Positions 26,664 through 39,454 of a DNA stretch of 64,000 nt are shown here, piece after piece. Numbering within the stretch: position 1 is the first letter of the stretch; the number at the start of each line of letters is the position of its first letter. Source of the stretch: Polytrichum commune. Its lineage: Eukaryota > Streptophyta > Polytrichopsida > Polytrichales > Polytrichaceae. The position numbers were made by a program, and so were the translations under genes. The notes under the pieces were generated by a model. The model was not told the DNA's origin. It saw nothing but the letters and a program-made list of their open reading frames with translations, and did no database searches. The stretch is from the NCBI GenBank assembly GCA_950295325.1, contig OX485803.1, positions 310,001-374,000 on the forward strand, written 5' to 3'.

Positions 26664-27254
26664 GGGCCTGTTTAGACCATGGGCCATGTAGTTGGACCAT
26701 GGAAGATGGCCTTTCTCCATGGTCCGACTTGATGGTCTAACTTGCATGGTCCGATTTCTTATCAAATCAATTTATAAAGCCTTTGGGCCTTTCACTAGGT
26801 GTAAACTGAATGTAGATCAAGAGGAATGACCATGCACCAAAAAGTGAATGCGCTGATTTTTTTAATATATATCCAAAAAGGGCAGTTTTGGACAAAAGTA
26901 AAAATAAAAGTAAATATCCATTTTGATCAATCTCTTGTCATCCTTCGTCTTCTCGTCTTCCCCCAAAAAGAAGTTCATCAAAAATTTATTATAAAAACAT
27001 TTCTCGCCATGGGCCCTTGGCTTTTTTTATTAGATCACCTCTTTTGTCTCTCCCACCGCAAAACTCATTGGACCATGTCAGTGGATAATGTAGGGCTTGA
27101 AATACGTCTTTTGAGGATCTCGAACCCCATGGTCACTCTAACATTTTTCCTCTCTTGGTATAAACCAAAGTGGTCCGGGGACGAGTTCAACAACCAATCA
27201 TCAATTTTACATGGCCTTGGTACAACTTCACGGTCCATGGTGTAAACATCCCCT
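26664..27254. mobile_element. Tourist-like MITE (PIF/Harbinger type), copy in B flank
   Basis: The ends are inverted repeats: GGGCCTGTTTAGACCATGG on the left and, reversed, GGGGATGTTTACACCATGG on the right. TGA flanks both sides. The copy A site (about 2,152) reads straight through CTTCTGATGATG without the element. The interior is rich in CCATGG-containing short palindromes. A 139-codon ORF inside shows no transposase motif. The 3-bp duplication and GGG...TGTTT ends suggest PIF/Harbinger; this assignment is tentative. Confidence 0.65.
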
Positions 27255-28444
27255 AATGAGGAGTTTGGACTTGCACCCTCATATCAAACACTTCATGCAG
27301 ACCTGGTTGAAAAACGGAGAAGTGTGTAGGTTAGCACCGACTGGTAGTAATGTGCAATGAACATGTAGAAGCCACGGTTAGTTTGCAAAATCACCGGCTC
27401 AAATTCAAGGCTCAACGAAAAGTTGAGTTGAGCTTGAAGCAAATCAATTACACCATAAAACATCATCCAATTCATACCTATGTAGGGATTCATGTACTCA
27501 AATTTCATCCATTCAAATTCCCTTTGGTCCCTTAGGCCCTCGAGCTCTAGTGTAAAATGCAACAGGACAAAATCTTCTTGTTCCACCAACAAGAGGTTTC
27601 AGATGTCAATTGTCGCGGGCCCCTGAGCTCTCATGGAAGTTGCCCCTTAGTGTGATCCATGCCATTCATCTTCAACCCACAAAGGTATCTTACAACCATT
27701 GCACAACAACCAAAGAATATGGCATGGGAGACTTGATTTTACATGACAAGTCATGAGACCACTCTGTATTCAACCTAGAATCTCCATTCTAGTGCCACAC
27801 CAAATTGAATATATAGTGTGCATACGCACATGTGATGGTATAGTGTATTGATCGATTGCTTCCTTGGGGCAAAAATAAATTATATAATAGGTGAGAGGCA
27901 TAACAAGTGCACAAACACATACAAGAGCTAAAGTAAGTGACTTAAAACAAACAATTTAAGTGTGGCATCACATGTCTCATGTGATTGATACGAGATAATT
28001 AGCAAATCAAAAGCGTGGTTCTAACCATTTTTATTCATATTTTAAATATCTTATCCATTGTGAAAGTTAGATTCTCTTTCTTATTAGCATCTACAGTTGT
28101 AATATGTCATACAACTCCTACTTCTATTCAATGTTTGAATTATTAATGGACATTAAGCACAATATCTAGTCAAAACACACACACATGTCTTTCTAATGTC
28201 TATTCTTAGATACGCACCTAACTACACACCAATCGATGCATGTGTCCAATGAATACAAGTAACCAAATTAGGCATGCTTACTTGTGTTTGCTCTAGTAAT
28301 GGAAGGCCCATACATTGTAGAGTGTAAACCTAAGGTGAACAACCCTTATTTGTTTACTTTTTATTAAGTAAACACCAATATTTGAGTGGTATGTGGTTAG
28401 GTGTGGCTCCAAGAATAAATACGAACAATACATGTGTTTAAAAG

Positions 28445-29300
28445 ATAACGAACTCAAGTAGAGGCACCCGTAACCGATCGCTTAAGAGATTATGCGTCAA
28501 ATTGGGAGAAGTATAAGGTGGTGCAAATTACCGCCATGTAGGAAGATAGAATCACGAGGATTGCAATTTTTTGAGAATTTGGTTGCTCAAATTATATAAT
28601 TAATTTGAAATTTTGAAGCCAATAGTTGGCCCAAACATAATATCAATGTCTATAGTTTGCCATAACTGCTCATTCTAGCTGTTCATTCCTCCTCACTTCA
28701 ACATCCAAACTTGGGACTTGTGTCATGACACCATTGGTTTCGCCTTTATTGAAATCTAGTCCTAGCCTAATGAAAATAATGGCACCCTATAGGTTCCCAA
28801 TGGGGTCCTGATCAAGATTAGGTGCTTCGATTATATGTGCTCCAAACACGACAACCATTCTAGGTTCAATGGTCAACATAATTGGTGGAATATATAGTAG
28901 GGGGCGCCTATTCCCGATAAGGACCCCATCGGCAATCTATAGGATAATGTAATTTCAATTTGGTTGGGACTCAATTTCGATCAAATTGGAACCAATAACA
29001 CATAACCATAACACATGTCCAAGGTTTTGAGTGCTAAAGTGAGGAGGAATGAGCGGTTTAGAGGAGCGGTTCTAGACATTGGGAATATGGTTGGGCCAAC
29101 TTTTGGCTTCAAAAATTTGTAGAAATCTCAATTTAAGTTATATAATTTCCAAAAAAAAAAAATTGTAGTGCTCCTTATTTCTATCTTCCTACATGGGAAG
29201 AATTTGCACCGCCTTACACTTCTCCGCACCACACTTGTCGCAAAATCTCTTAAGTGGACGGTTATGGGCGCCTCTACTCCACATAACCTCTCAAACAGCA
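28445..29300. repeat. Inverted repeat, arms about 260 bp
   Basis: The arm at about 28,445-28,700 (containing GAAGCCAATAGTTGGCCCAA) reappears reverse-complemented at about 29,040-29,300 (TTGGGCCAACTTTTGGCTTC at about 29,091). The arms are diverged and the centre is about 340 bp. The arm-like sequence also occurs once in the A spacer (about 8,770-8,960), so the second arm looks like an inverted duplication in the B spacer only. Confidence 0.65.
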
Positions 29301-29771
29301 AGAGAATCTTCCGCATCGATAATGAATAAGATATTTACATGAGCTCCAAAAATAAGGAGGTAAGCGACCACAACCTTCATTAAGAATTTCTATGGATCTC
29401 ATACTAATCGCGTGTTTTATCTCCTAGGAGAAGTGGGCTAGTAGGAAGGTAACCATTTAAGATCCACCAACCTTATTTTCCTGCAATCATCATGCCACTT
29501 GGATGTGTGTGCCCATGACCGAATGCACGCGATTACATAGAATTTGTATGCCACCATCTCCTAGGGCTATGAATTTGTGACATCTACGTAAACTCATCCA
29601 TCACGAAGATGAAAACACAATGAATTATGTTACAGCATGTAAGCGACTATTTTAAGACATTCGGGCTCCAGAAGTAATATCAAAGGCCCCGAATGTGTTT
29701 GAGGGTGTCAACGTGGAAGAAATTGGGCCTCAATCTTGTAGGGGACTTTGTTTATCGGAGCCCCCTTCATC

Positions 29772-29814
29772 CACGATGGATGAGTTTTATGGGAGATCCA
29801 GCTCATCCATCGTG
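29772..29814. repeat. Short hairpin, 13-bp perfect stem
   Basis: CACGATGGATGAG is followed 17 bases later by its exact complement CTCATCCATCGTG. The same hairpin is kept in the C spacer at about 42,363-42,405. Confidence 0.7.
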
Positions 29815-29994
29815 ACTCACTCCCCGAAGTATTCGGACATAGAATGTGAGTGGACATAAAAGACCAGGCTTCCGATAGAAGTCTGATAATTATCTGATAG
29901 TGGTAGCAAAATAACTATTAGACCAGCAGCACCTGCACAAGCTTCGAGTGACCAAAGTCAACACTTGGAGAAAGTCTTATTTAGTTATCAGACA

Positions 29995-30027
29995 TTACTT
30001 ACTTACTTACTTACTTACTTCCTTACT
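29995..30027. repeat. (ACTT)n microsatellite
   Basis: About eight ACTT units with one CCTT variant. The equivalent place in the C spacer (about 42,585) has only TTACTTGCTTACTT. Confidence 0.85.
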
Positions 30028-30050
30028 TGAAGGTGGTGGCCCTTCGGAAG

Positions 30051-33000
30051 GTATAAATGCGGGCATTGTTCGGTTGCTTGTCTTTATTGGACGCCTATAT
30101 TTGATGGGGCGTGTGGTTGGGTGAGGCTCCAAGAACAAACACCGTAGACATGCACGTGTCAAAAAGACATTGGATGGTTCCATCAACCACTTCACACTCG
30201 ATTTGAGTTAACGCAATTGGGCGGACCTATGTATAACTCCAAACTCCGTAGTGTCACATTGTGTGGCTACCAAACTGCACGTGATAATAAGGAGCTTTGT
30301 AGCATCAACATGAGTGCATGATAAAAACGAAGAGAGAACTAGTGTAGCATGTGACATTATGGAACACCACAAAGTCAACTTTGTAATATTGGCGATAACT
30401 CCAATGATGACAATGTGATGCGTGCGAGCGGGTGGTTTGAGCTCTTTGGTGGTTTATTTTAACGTATGGTTTATTTTAATGTATGGGAAGGAAACGTGAC
30501 AATAAGGAGTAAGGTTTACACTAATAACATTTGTCCATCCCCTAAGGTTTCGGGATACAAGAGAAGGAGTGACATCAAGGAAGTTGATGTTACGGGATTC
30601 AAAGTGCATTTGGTCAAGAAATCAAGGGAGGCCCAATTTTCAATCCAATTATTTTGTTGATGCACATACCATAAAGCGTTGGATCGTCTTCACTTAAGAA
30701 TGTCCACTTGACACTGCAAATGTCGAGGTGGAGGGGTCCTTGGGGTGGTTTACATAAGGTCCGGGTTCAAAAACCCTCGGATCCAAAACACCCTTGAGTA
30801 TTGGTGGGAGAGTGATGCCACATTAACACCACTCGGGTTTGTTTATACTGGGGTCCCATACTACCCGAGTCCAAACTCCTTGGGTCCTTGGCCACAACCA
30901 ATAAGATCACTCGATTTTACATTCTTTTTTGGTTTTGGACCATAGCATAAACCTACCCTTAATAATTTAGGGCCCAAAACCCAAAAAATTGCATGTTAAA
31001 AAGAACCCTTGTAATTATACGTAATTCTAGCACCTTAGATGACATATGCTCAGTCCCACCCAACCTTGTGACTAAGCCGAATAATGTTAGGAAGCATAAA
31101 TTAGAAGTGTGTAGAATAATAATTAGTGCTCATGCATGTGGGCGTTATCATGTGGAGCTTCAACATGTGCCATCCCTACGCCCAAAAAAACGGTAAAATA
31201 ATGCATCCATATTAACCCCTAAAGGCCAAGGTAGATGTTTTTTTTTGTGTACAATCACCTCTACCCGACAATAACGGTGTCCACATTTACATTTCAATCC
31301 TCTTACCTTGGACACTTCGGTAGGTAAAACTTTTTGTGAACTATGTTAATCCTACATAGGTTTCATGTATATGATTAGATTTACCATCAGAAGTGCCAAT
31401 TATTTGAAACGCTCTTTTGAATTGAACTTATATGTTTAAGACGATTTGGAAGATTTTGCTTCAACTTTTAGGGATTAAAATCATGGTAAAATCATATGCT
31501 CACATGTTGTGTACACTCAATCTGTGATGTTCCATGCGAATGTTTTTTTCTCTTTCAAATGATTATTTTCGGAAGGATGGATGGGGATGCAAATGAAACC
31601 ATTCATGTTCGATTGTTTTGTGACACTTGATTGGATAGGTAACGGCTTCGAGCAAGAAGAAAATAAGCTATGATAACAAAAATTGTTTCTTTAATCACAT
31701 GTGCAACTCATATATATCTTATCACCAATTGAATGTAATAGAAATGTCACATCCTTGGGAAAGGAGGTTCTCATGTGCACATATCAATAAATTGATACAT
31801 CAAATAAAACTTTAAACCTTGCGGATGTAGCCAAGTTAAAGTTCTTTCAACAATTTTCCCATAATATAAAGAACACTCTAGGTCGCAAAGTCATTCATAT
31901 GATGTCATATGAATATTCAAAAATTGTAATAAACCCTTGAGGGTTATTCAAGTTTGAGGATCAACACCCAAAACCCACCTTATTCATGATGGTTTCAGTC
32001 CAATACTTTTATATTACAAACCACTATCCTTGCAATCAACATCCTCGGCTGGTGGATGTTAATTGCAATGTTGAGTTTTATTAGCATCTTTTAACTCCAT
32101 CACAAATGTACATATACAAAAGTCCTATGCACCCCCTAGGATTTAGGGGTTGTATTGGATCATGTGTGATAAGGACTTCATAGTGTATCCTCGATTGCAT
32201 GCCATAATGTCTATATACATATGCAAGTCTAAATCTAGAGAAAGTACATGCGATAGATGTCCATATGATCTCAAAGAAGATGTCCACAATATTTTCTTCA
32301 AATGCCATATCCACATATTTATATATATGTATGTATGTATGCACATACGATTATGTATACATATGTGATTGTTTTAATCCATTTAATATTCAATACTACG
32401 ATGTTACCTTCATTGATTATATTGTGCCCTGTTTGAGGAAAATGATCAATTCTCCTTGTAATCTTGTAATAATTAAAAAGGAAAATTCATCTTGAATTTG
32501 TTTATGGAAACCTTGATATGACGGGCTACAATAAATATACCATATAGCACTTGGTGGAAATGTGCAAAAGAACATGAAGTGGTACAAATATCAAACTTTC
32601 ATATGAGGTGAGAGAAACATGAGGCACAAGCAATAACCGATCTCAATTATATGTGAACGCATATTCAAGACATGAAAGCCAACCTCAATAGGAATATTTG
32701 AAATAAGAAATCATCACAAATACCTACATTCAAACATGACTACCATTTGAAATCAAGAGTGTCATTTGGTATGTTTGTTGGTCGAATTCTAGTACTTGAC
32801 TTCTCAAATTGATGTAGTTGATTATTATAGTATCATAAATTGAACCATGCATGATATAATATATAAACCATTTGTATGTTATTTGCACGTGTATTCGTTA
32901 ACGGCAAGTGATGTGGCATATCATAGCATAAAGTAACGCATCAAGCATGTGTATTAAACTTGGTGGATATTATTTGCACATAAATTGTATCATGTTTACT

Positions 33001-33562
33001 TGCTTTTAAGTAAGGAAATGAACGAAGCAGTTGTATGCATTGGATTCATGTAGTTGAATTTGGCAAATAAGACCCATCTATTGGACACCTATTAAAAGAA
33101 AACCCCAAAAAGAAACATACAAGTCAAAGCAAGTGTCAAGAGTTTTATCATGAAGTATAAATTTACCATGCCCTAGCTAATAACAAAGAATTAATAGCTC
33201 ATCAAACATCACAACCACATAAACATGCAGTTTCCTAGTTAGATCTAGGGCTTACATGTGAGAGAAACACCTTGCCCTACATGCAAACCTGCAATTTCTA
33301 CATAAATTCAAGGGCTACCAATTCACATTAAATACCTTGCCCTACTAGCTAATGCCAAGATTCTAAGAATTTAATAAAACCTCTTACCTTAGCACTCCAG
33401 TGGTCATGATGATTTGCACAATGGTGGTCCTAAAGGATTTACCAATAATCTACTTCCTAACGCAATGACTTCCCAATAACAAATTGCTCAAACTTAATTA
33501 GCTTCAAATCAAACTTTCATATACATTGCAAACTGGCAGCAAGCCACCCTTTCACTTACAGG
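30051..33562. repeat. Long array repeat R, copy R3 (internally deleted)
   Basis: It is collinear with R1/R2 except for a deletion of about 1.95 kb. Sequence matching R1 up to about 11,085 is joined at about 32,110 to sequence matching R1 from about 13,040. The deletion removes the foldback MITE and most of the protein relic. The 3' end abuts the LRR exon of gene C as R1 and R2 abut theirs. Confidence 0.7.
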
Positions 33563-36500
33563 TCAAGATTCGCTATCACTACCACTGTCACTTTCACTTT
33601 CAGAGAAGATCTCTGAAGCATTAGAGTCATTCCACTCCGTTGCAGTGAAAACTGTCTCCTCCCAAAGCTTTGACAACCATTCGGGTAGGTCGCCACTTCC
33701 CACCTTTTTCAAGAAAGGAGTGCCCTTGAGGTTAACCCTTCGAAGTTTATTCAAGTGACTCAAATCAGGAAGGTGTACCAAGTCACTGTACGCACAGTCT
33801 AAGTACGCCAAGCTCTCCAGCTTCTCTACTCCACAGGTGCCCTTGTCCCAGAAGTTCCGAGTAAAGCTAACGTCCAACGAAGACAGGTGGCGTAGGGCAC
33901 TCAAATCTGCTCTGTATTCGGGATCATCGTCCCAGTCGAACTTGCACTCCTCAAAACTGAGTTCAGTCAGTGAATGCAACACACTAATAGATTGGACAAC
34001 CCGACTGGGGACAGTTGCATTACAAAGGCTAAAGGACTGTAGCTTCTCCAAATTGGATAAATGCTCAGAGATGCAGATGTAAAGAAAATGCACGGACATT
34101 GTCAGTGATTGCAATTGACAACCTTCACTGCTCTCAAGCCAATCAGCATCAACTGAAACAAATTCCCCATTCAGTAGCTGGAGGTACTTCAGTGAGGACA
34201 AGTGCTTCATCTTAGGGTAAACAAGGTCACAATCCCTGACCATTAGCCACTCGAGTTTTGTAACATATTTCCAGCCAGTCACAATTACGCTCCCACACTC
34301 TTGCATAGTGAAGGATCGTAGGTTTGGCAAATTCCTCAAGTCTACCTTTTGGAGATTCTCCACACACTCGTAGAGACACAAGTCTTTGAGGTGCTGAAGT
34401 TGTACAGATGTCCTGAAAACCAATCCACCACCACGACGGCGTGTGAATAGCTTTAGCCCTTCTGATAACCGACGTTGCATAGATCTTTGCAAAACTTGAT
34501 GTCCAGCATGCCCAATGTGTAGGTGAATCTGATGTTTGGGGTATTTTCGAATCACACTCAACACAAATTTCTGGTATGTCTTTCTCTCTTCCTTCAAATT
34601 CACGGTCCACATTTGCGAAAATCGCCATTGCAGGGGAAACTTGCTTTTGTTCCTTATCAGCTGAATGTCCAATAAACCATAGAGTGCAAGTTCCTGCACC
34701 TGCCATAGGTTTAGGGTTTACGGTCAGCTTTTATAATTTAGGCTTGTAGACAAATCACAAGCACATAACTGAGAAAACTAGATTGCATACAAGCAACGTG
34801 CTCGTGATATGTTAAGAAAAATCAAGATATCTCGAAAATGAGGACAAACCAGATATTGGTTTCAGACTCTCCGTGTCTATCTACTCCCTTCCAAAACTAG
34901 GTTCACGATTATGACAAGCTAGAAATGTGATCTGGCTCTTCACAAATTCTGTTCTCTGGCAGACTCTGCTATATGCGAAGGAGCTAGCATGACTCATCTC
35001 CTTCAATCCTTTTCAAGCCAGAGTTGTCCTCAATGACACCTAATTGACGGGTTGGGTTGCATCTTGCTAACCTTGGGTGGCTAGCCTTCAGAGTTATATC
35101 TTTATTCGCGTCTTCGTATCACGTGGATGAAACCACCTTCAAGGATTCAGATTACCGAGCACATCGATTTTGGTATCCTCCTGAACTACCAGGTAACGTA
35201 CTGAAGCTCATGAGGTTCTGGTTGTACACTAGCATACCCTGTCAGCCTGAGAACAAACACTTGAAACGAAATTGAGAGCTTGTTTAGGAACTTACAGATG
35301 CCATCATGTTGATGGGGTCTTCGTCGTGCAAACTAGCGAGCCATTGGCATAGATCTCGTAAGGTATCAGGTACCTCGCCAACAATCAAATCAAGAAGTAC
35401 ACTCTTCGTTGTCTCTGAAAGCGAGTCGAAGTATGGAATAGCCTGCATTCAACAACAACCATGGATATTCCATCAGCATGATAAATAGAAGTATAGACCA
35501 GTACTTAACACACGTGCAGTATTGAAATAAGCAAACCGATGTATAACTACACGATGGTAAGCAATGGCCCAAATCACGGTGTTAAATTTCTGCTCCATAG
35601 ATGCTTCGATGACCAGTCAACACCACGTGATCGTCACAAACCTTATATTATCAAATGGAGGCGTGGATCGGACCTCGACATGCATAGTTGCAGGGAATTC
35701 CTGCTGATGGCTCACATAGTGTGTTTAGGAGAATCTGTAATAATTCAAACTTCATGTTGAAGCCGACTGGGAGTTGTGTGGCTACACAATGGTCGTGAAA
35801 TGAGTCAGAACAGAGTGTAGTAGACCTTGACGAAGAATTGATTCTGAGTGCAAATTAAAATCCAAGATTCTCTTGTGTCATTCTAGCTCAGATAAGAAAT
35901 GACAAAAGAACACTTACAACTTGTTCCAGTGGCCTCCTTTCTCCCAGTTGTTGTGTCTCGTCTTGAATTCCTGTTGATTCGGTAAGTGGATTGTTAGTAG
36001 TGTCAGGGGATGAATTTTGCAGACGTGGATGGTCAGTACTGTTGGCTTCGTTTTGGGTCGCGGGAACCTGATTTTGTGAATCTACAAGATTGGTAACCAT
36101 AACGTCATAAACCCATGGTTTGAATGTCGTCGGTGCACTTTGACCTTCACTCTGTCTCATTCCGACGGCAGGAGCAGCACCACTTCGAATACCATTCTCT
36201 GCTTGTCTGTGGATATTATCTGGGGTGACTTCAACACATGCGTCACCTGAGCTACCAAAAGGTGGACTATCATAACTCGTTTGACTGTGGGTAGGAGAGT
36301 TGCGACCAGTGCCAGGGGATGCACTTTGCAAAGCTGGTGATTGATTGAAGGCCTGTGTTTGAGCCGGTGGGGACTGATCTGAGACAACGTGCACACGGCT
36401 ATGCAATAAACCTGGGGTCTGACAGTTGGGTTGCTGAGAGCTCACTTGGCATTGGTCGATCATCATGTACCATTCTCTCTTCAATCTTATTGCTAGTTTC

Positions 36501-37522
36501 AAGCCTCCAACATCGTCATCGAAATCCTTATCGGCAAGTTGAGAGTAATCCTTATGGCCCCAAAACTTTTTGATACTTTTGTGGGATTTAAGCATAGTGT
36601 CCCATTTCCGTCGAATTTGGTCGCTGGATTTCACTGGGCCCCCGCCTCCAAACTCGTCCTCAAATCTCTCAGAGATGTCGTCCCAATCAGTACAATTGGC
36701 CTTACGCTTGTTACGGCGACCTCCGTTTCCAAGGTTTGCTTGCTTACACGTGATCAAGAACTCGTTTTCGGTATCAGACCATTCACACCTTGGTCTTTTA
36801 TTGCTTCTTGGTCTCTTGTTGCTTCGTGCGGGGGAACGTGTCTGAACTCTGTCATTGCCTTGGTCACGGCTACTTGGCTCTGCGCCTTCAGGAGCATGCG
36901 CACCTAAGGGTTCGACACCTGGACCTGCATTGTAGAAATTCCAGACAATGCATGATCAGTTACATGCAAAGACATCATTACTATAACTTGCTTAAAGTAA
37001 TACTTGGGTATATTGCCTGTTGCTTGTATGAGACATTGTTTTCTCAATCTGGCATCAGAGAGAGTTACCTATATCAGGCAAACTACGAGGTACTGTAGAC
37101 CTGATTGACCACGATCCAGCACGCTGGTCTGCATTAATGTGAGTAAACTTGCAATTATGCGCGTTGCAGTCGGGTACTAAATTGAAACCTTGGGAGAAGA
37201 AAGTCCAAGCCAATGCAAGTATCTACTCATAATGATACTTAGAACAGCTTCACCTTCTTTGGGTTTCTCACTGGATCAAAATGTAACTCAAATTGCTCGT
37301 GGATCAGCTTATAGGGAGGGAAGATCTTAGTTTATGCACGCATCAAGAGCTTGCACAAGAAATCCACTTGGAATGTGACAAAGACTAACCTCCCCCTGGT
37401 ATTCCGGTATTCAAACCAGCTGGATGGCACTGAGCTGGACCAATTGGAGCCTGCAAACCAGCTGAGGTCACCTGTTGAGACATGTCACGATACTGCCCAT
37501 AAACCGTTGGAAGAGAAGCCAT
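33563..37522 (-). CDS. Trihelix-LRR fusion protein, copy C (4 exons)
   Basis: Proposed exons are 37,522-37,390, 36,924-35,918, 35,442-35,296 and 34,699-33,563, totalling 807 aa. Junctions and phases are identical to copy B. Exon 2 is 18 nt longer because RSNKRP is repeated just before the trihelix domain, giving a longer basic stretch. The trihelix keeps all three core tryptophans (CEWSD, DWDDI, RKWDTM). The LRR exon has about ten repeats of the LxxLxxLxL type, several ending in Cys (for example LKDLCLYEC and LRSFTMQEC), and ends in the natural acidic tail FSESESDSGSDSES. This is the only copy fully inside the window that lacks an insertion, so it best represents the ancestral protein. Introns 2 and 3 and exon 3 differ from copy B by only about ten substitutions in 1.2 kb by eye, so the duplication is recent. 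Function is unknown; nuclear location is inferred. Confidence 0.75.
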
Positions 37523-38852
37523 GAAGAGATACAGAAGGAACGCCCAGGATTAGGTGAAGTAAGTCTTGTGGACTCGACTCAATGATTGAAGCAATCTGGA
37601 ACAAGTACAACACTGAAACGTAAGGGCGTTGTACTACAAATTTTATTGGAGATAGTAGAATCCAAGTAGCGTGACACACATCTTCATACATACCCTACAG
37701 GATTTTCCTATCTTTTCACTGCTACCTCAACAGTTAGCCGATCATTCATTCAACATTGATTCCACTCCCAATTCAACCTTTCATGTCTTGCAACTATTTA
37801 ATATAGCATCAAAAGAAAAGAATTACAGCCTTATGTTTGATAGGCATTGATTCAATGTGGTTGTTTGATGTGATTGAATCAATGTGATCACGATGTTCAA
37901 TTTTGGATTTACAGTTCTAAGATTGGGAGAAGATTAAACACTTGAATCCTCTACTTCAGCTCATACGATGTCAAACTTATCCAGGCTAAGGCAAGCCCTC
38001 AATGGAACATCTCTGCAAAGAAAGAAAAGTTTTTCTTTTAAAAAAAAAAAAAAACAGGCAACACTAGTGGGATCTTCAGAATGCTCTCCAAATTAAATCA
38101 CTGCTTTTGAAGACCATGTGCGAGCCTGACCAATATGTAACTTAACACAACCTGCTGAGAAACTATGTTACAGTGTAGCACTCATCACCCAAACTCCGCC
38201 AAAAACTCTGCAACCAGAAGAAATAGAATTTGAGGGACACCTTACGAGCTGCTACCTGTTGCTGAAGCAACATGTGAACAAATTTGGAAGGCTTGTCTAC
38301 GAGAATTCCAGAAGTTGTACGCATCACGTGCACAAATTAGCTGTTGGCACTCGCACTCTGTCTACAGGGGATCTACTTGAACTGGTGAATCCTGAATTGC
38401 TTCAACTTCGAGGACTTGAAGTTGGGGTCTGTTGAAGAGAAGCACGGATGAGGCTTGTTGCCCAATAGGCTGTTGGGTTTTGGTTTATGAGTGCCTCAGA
38501 GATGGTGGAGACAATTTGAGGAAGAGATCTCGGAGTCGATACAGAAAGGAAGTGCTTAAGCAGGCTTCATATCGGAGGTGGGTCCTTCGTGAAACTGGGA
38601 TACAGACAGATGGAGAAGCATCTAGCCTACCTTCGCTATCAGAGACAAAAAGAAGGGACGGCGATCATCATCGATGCCATGGGTGTATCAGAGCTAGGTT
38701 ACTCTACGAAACATGTCGGACGAGCATGTAATCTTCCTCATATCGGACACTAGGTACCTCGAAGTTGAGACAGAACTGGGTGCAAACCTAAGTGAGAAGT
38801 GTGCAGAAGAATAAGGAGTGCTCCGGTATGTCAGTGGCGGTGGGCCTTCTGA
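37523..38852. other. 5' flank of gene copy C
   Basis: Collinear with the B flank (25,355-26,663). It contains an A-run with a TTTTTCTTTTAAAAAA palindrome at about 38,029-38,054 that B lacks. The donor-like GTAAG of A and B (minus strand, about 38,295) is mutated here. Confidence 0.45.
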
Positions 38853-39454
38853 GGGCCTGTTTAGACCATGGGCCATGTAGTTGGACCATGGAAGATGGCC
38901 TTTTCCGTGGTCCGACTTGATGGTCTAACTTCCATGGTCCGATTTCTTATCATATCAATTCATAAAGTCTTTGGGCCCTTGACTAGGTGTAAACTGAATG
39001 TGGATCAAGAGGAATGACCATGCACCAAAATGTGAATGCGTTGGTTTTTTTTAATATATGTCCAAAAAGAGCAGTTTTGAGAAGAAGAAAAAATTAAAAA
39101 AAATTAAAAAAAATCCAGTTTGTCGATTCTCTTGTCTTCTTTTGTCTTCATCTTGTGTTCCACAAAAAAAAAATTCATCAAAATTTTATTATAACAACAT
39201 TTCTCGCCATGGGCCCTTGGCTTTTTCTATCAAAGCACCTCTTTTGTCTCTTCCACCGCAAAACCCATTGGACCATGTTAGTTGATGATGTAGGCCTTGA
39301 AATACGTCTTTTGAGGACCTCGAACTCCATGCTTACTCGAACATTTTTCCTCTCTTGGTATAAACCAAAGTGGTCCCGGGACGAGTTCAACAACCAATCA
39401 ACAATTTTACATGGCCTTGGTACGACTTCATGGTCCATGGTGTAAACATCCCCT
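38853..39454. mobile_element. Tourist-like MITE, copy in C flank
   Basis: The same element at the same site as 26,664-27,254, with the same TGA flanks. It was inserted before B and C separated. Confidence 0.65.

Larger units (their letters stand above)
27255..30050. repeat. Array spacer, copy B
   Basis: It aligns with the C spacer but lacks about 1.5 kb of it (the junction near 27,421 corresponds to C 39,605 joined to 41,107). It carries an extra block from about 28,700 to 29,650 that includes an inverted repeat. No gene is seen. Confidence 0.55.

Noticed and set aside
26826-27245. 139-codon ORF inside the Tourist-like element
   Set aside because: It has no transposase motif, and the C copy breaks the frame (longest pieces 75 and 96 codons).
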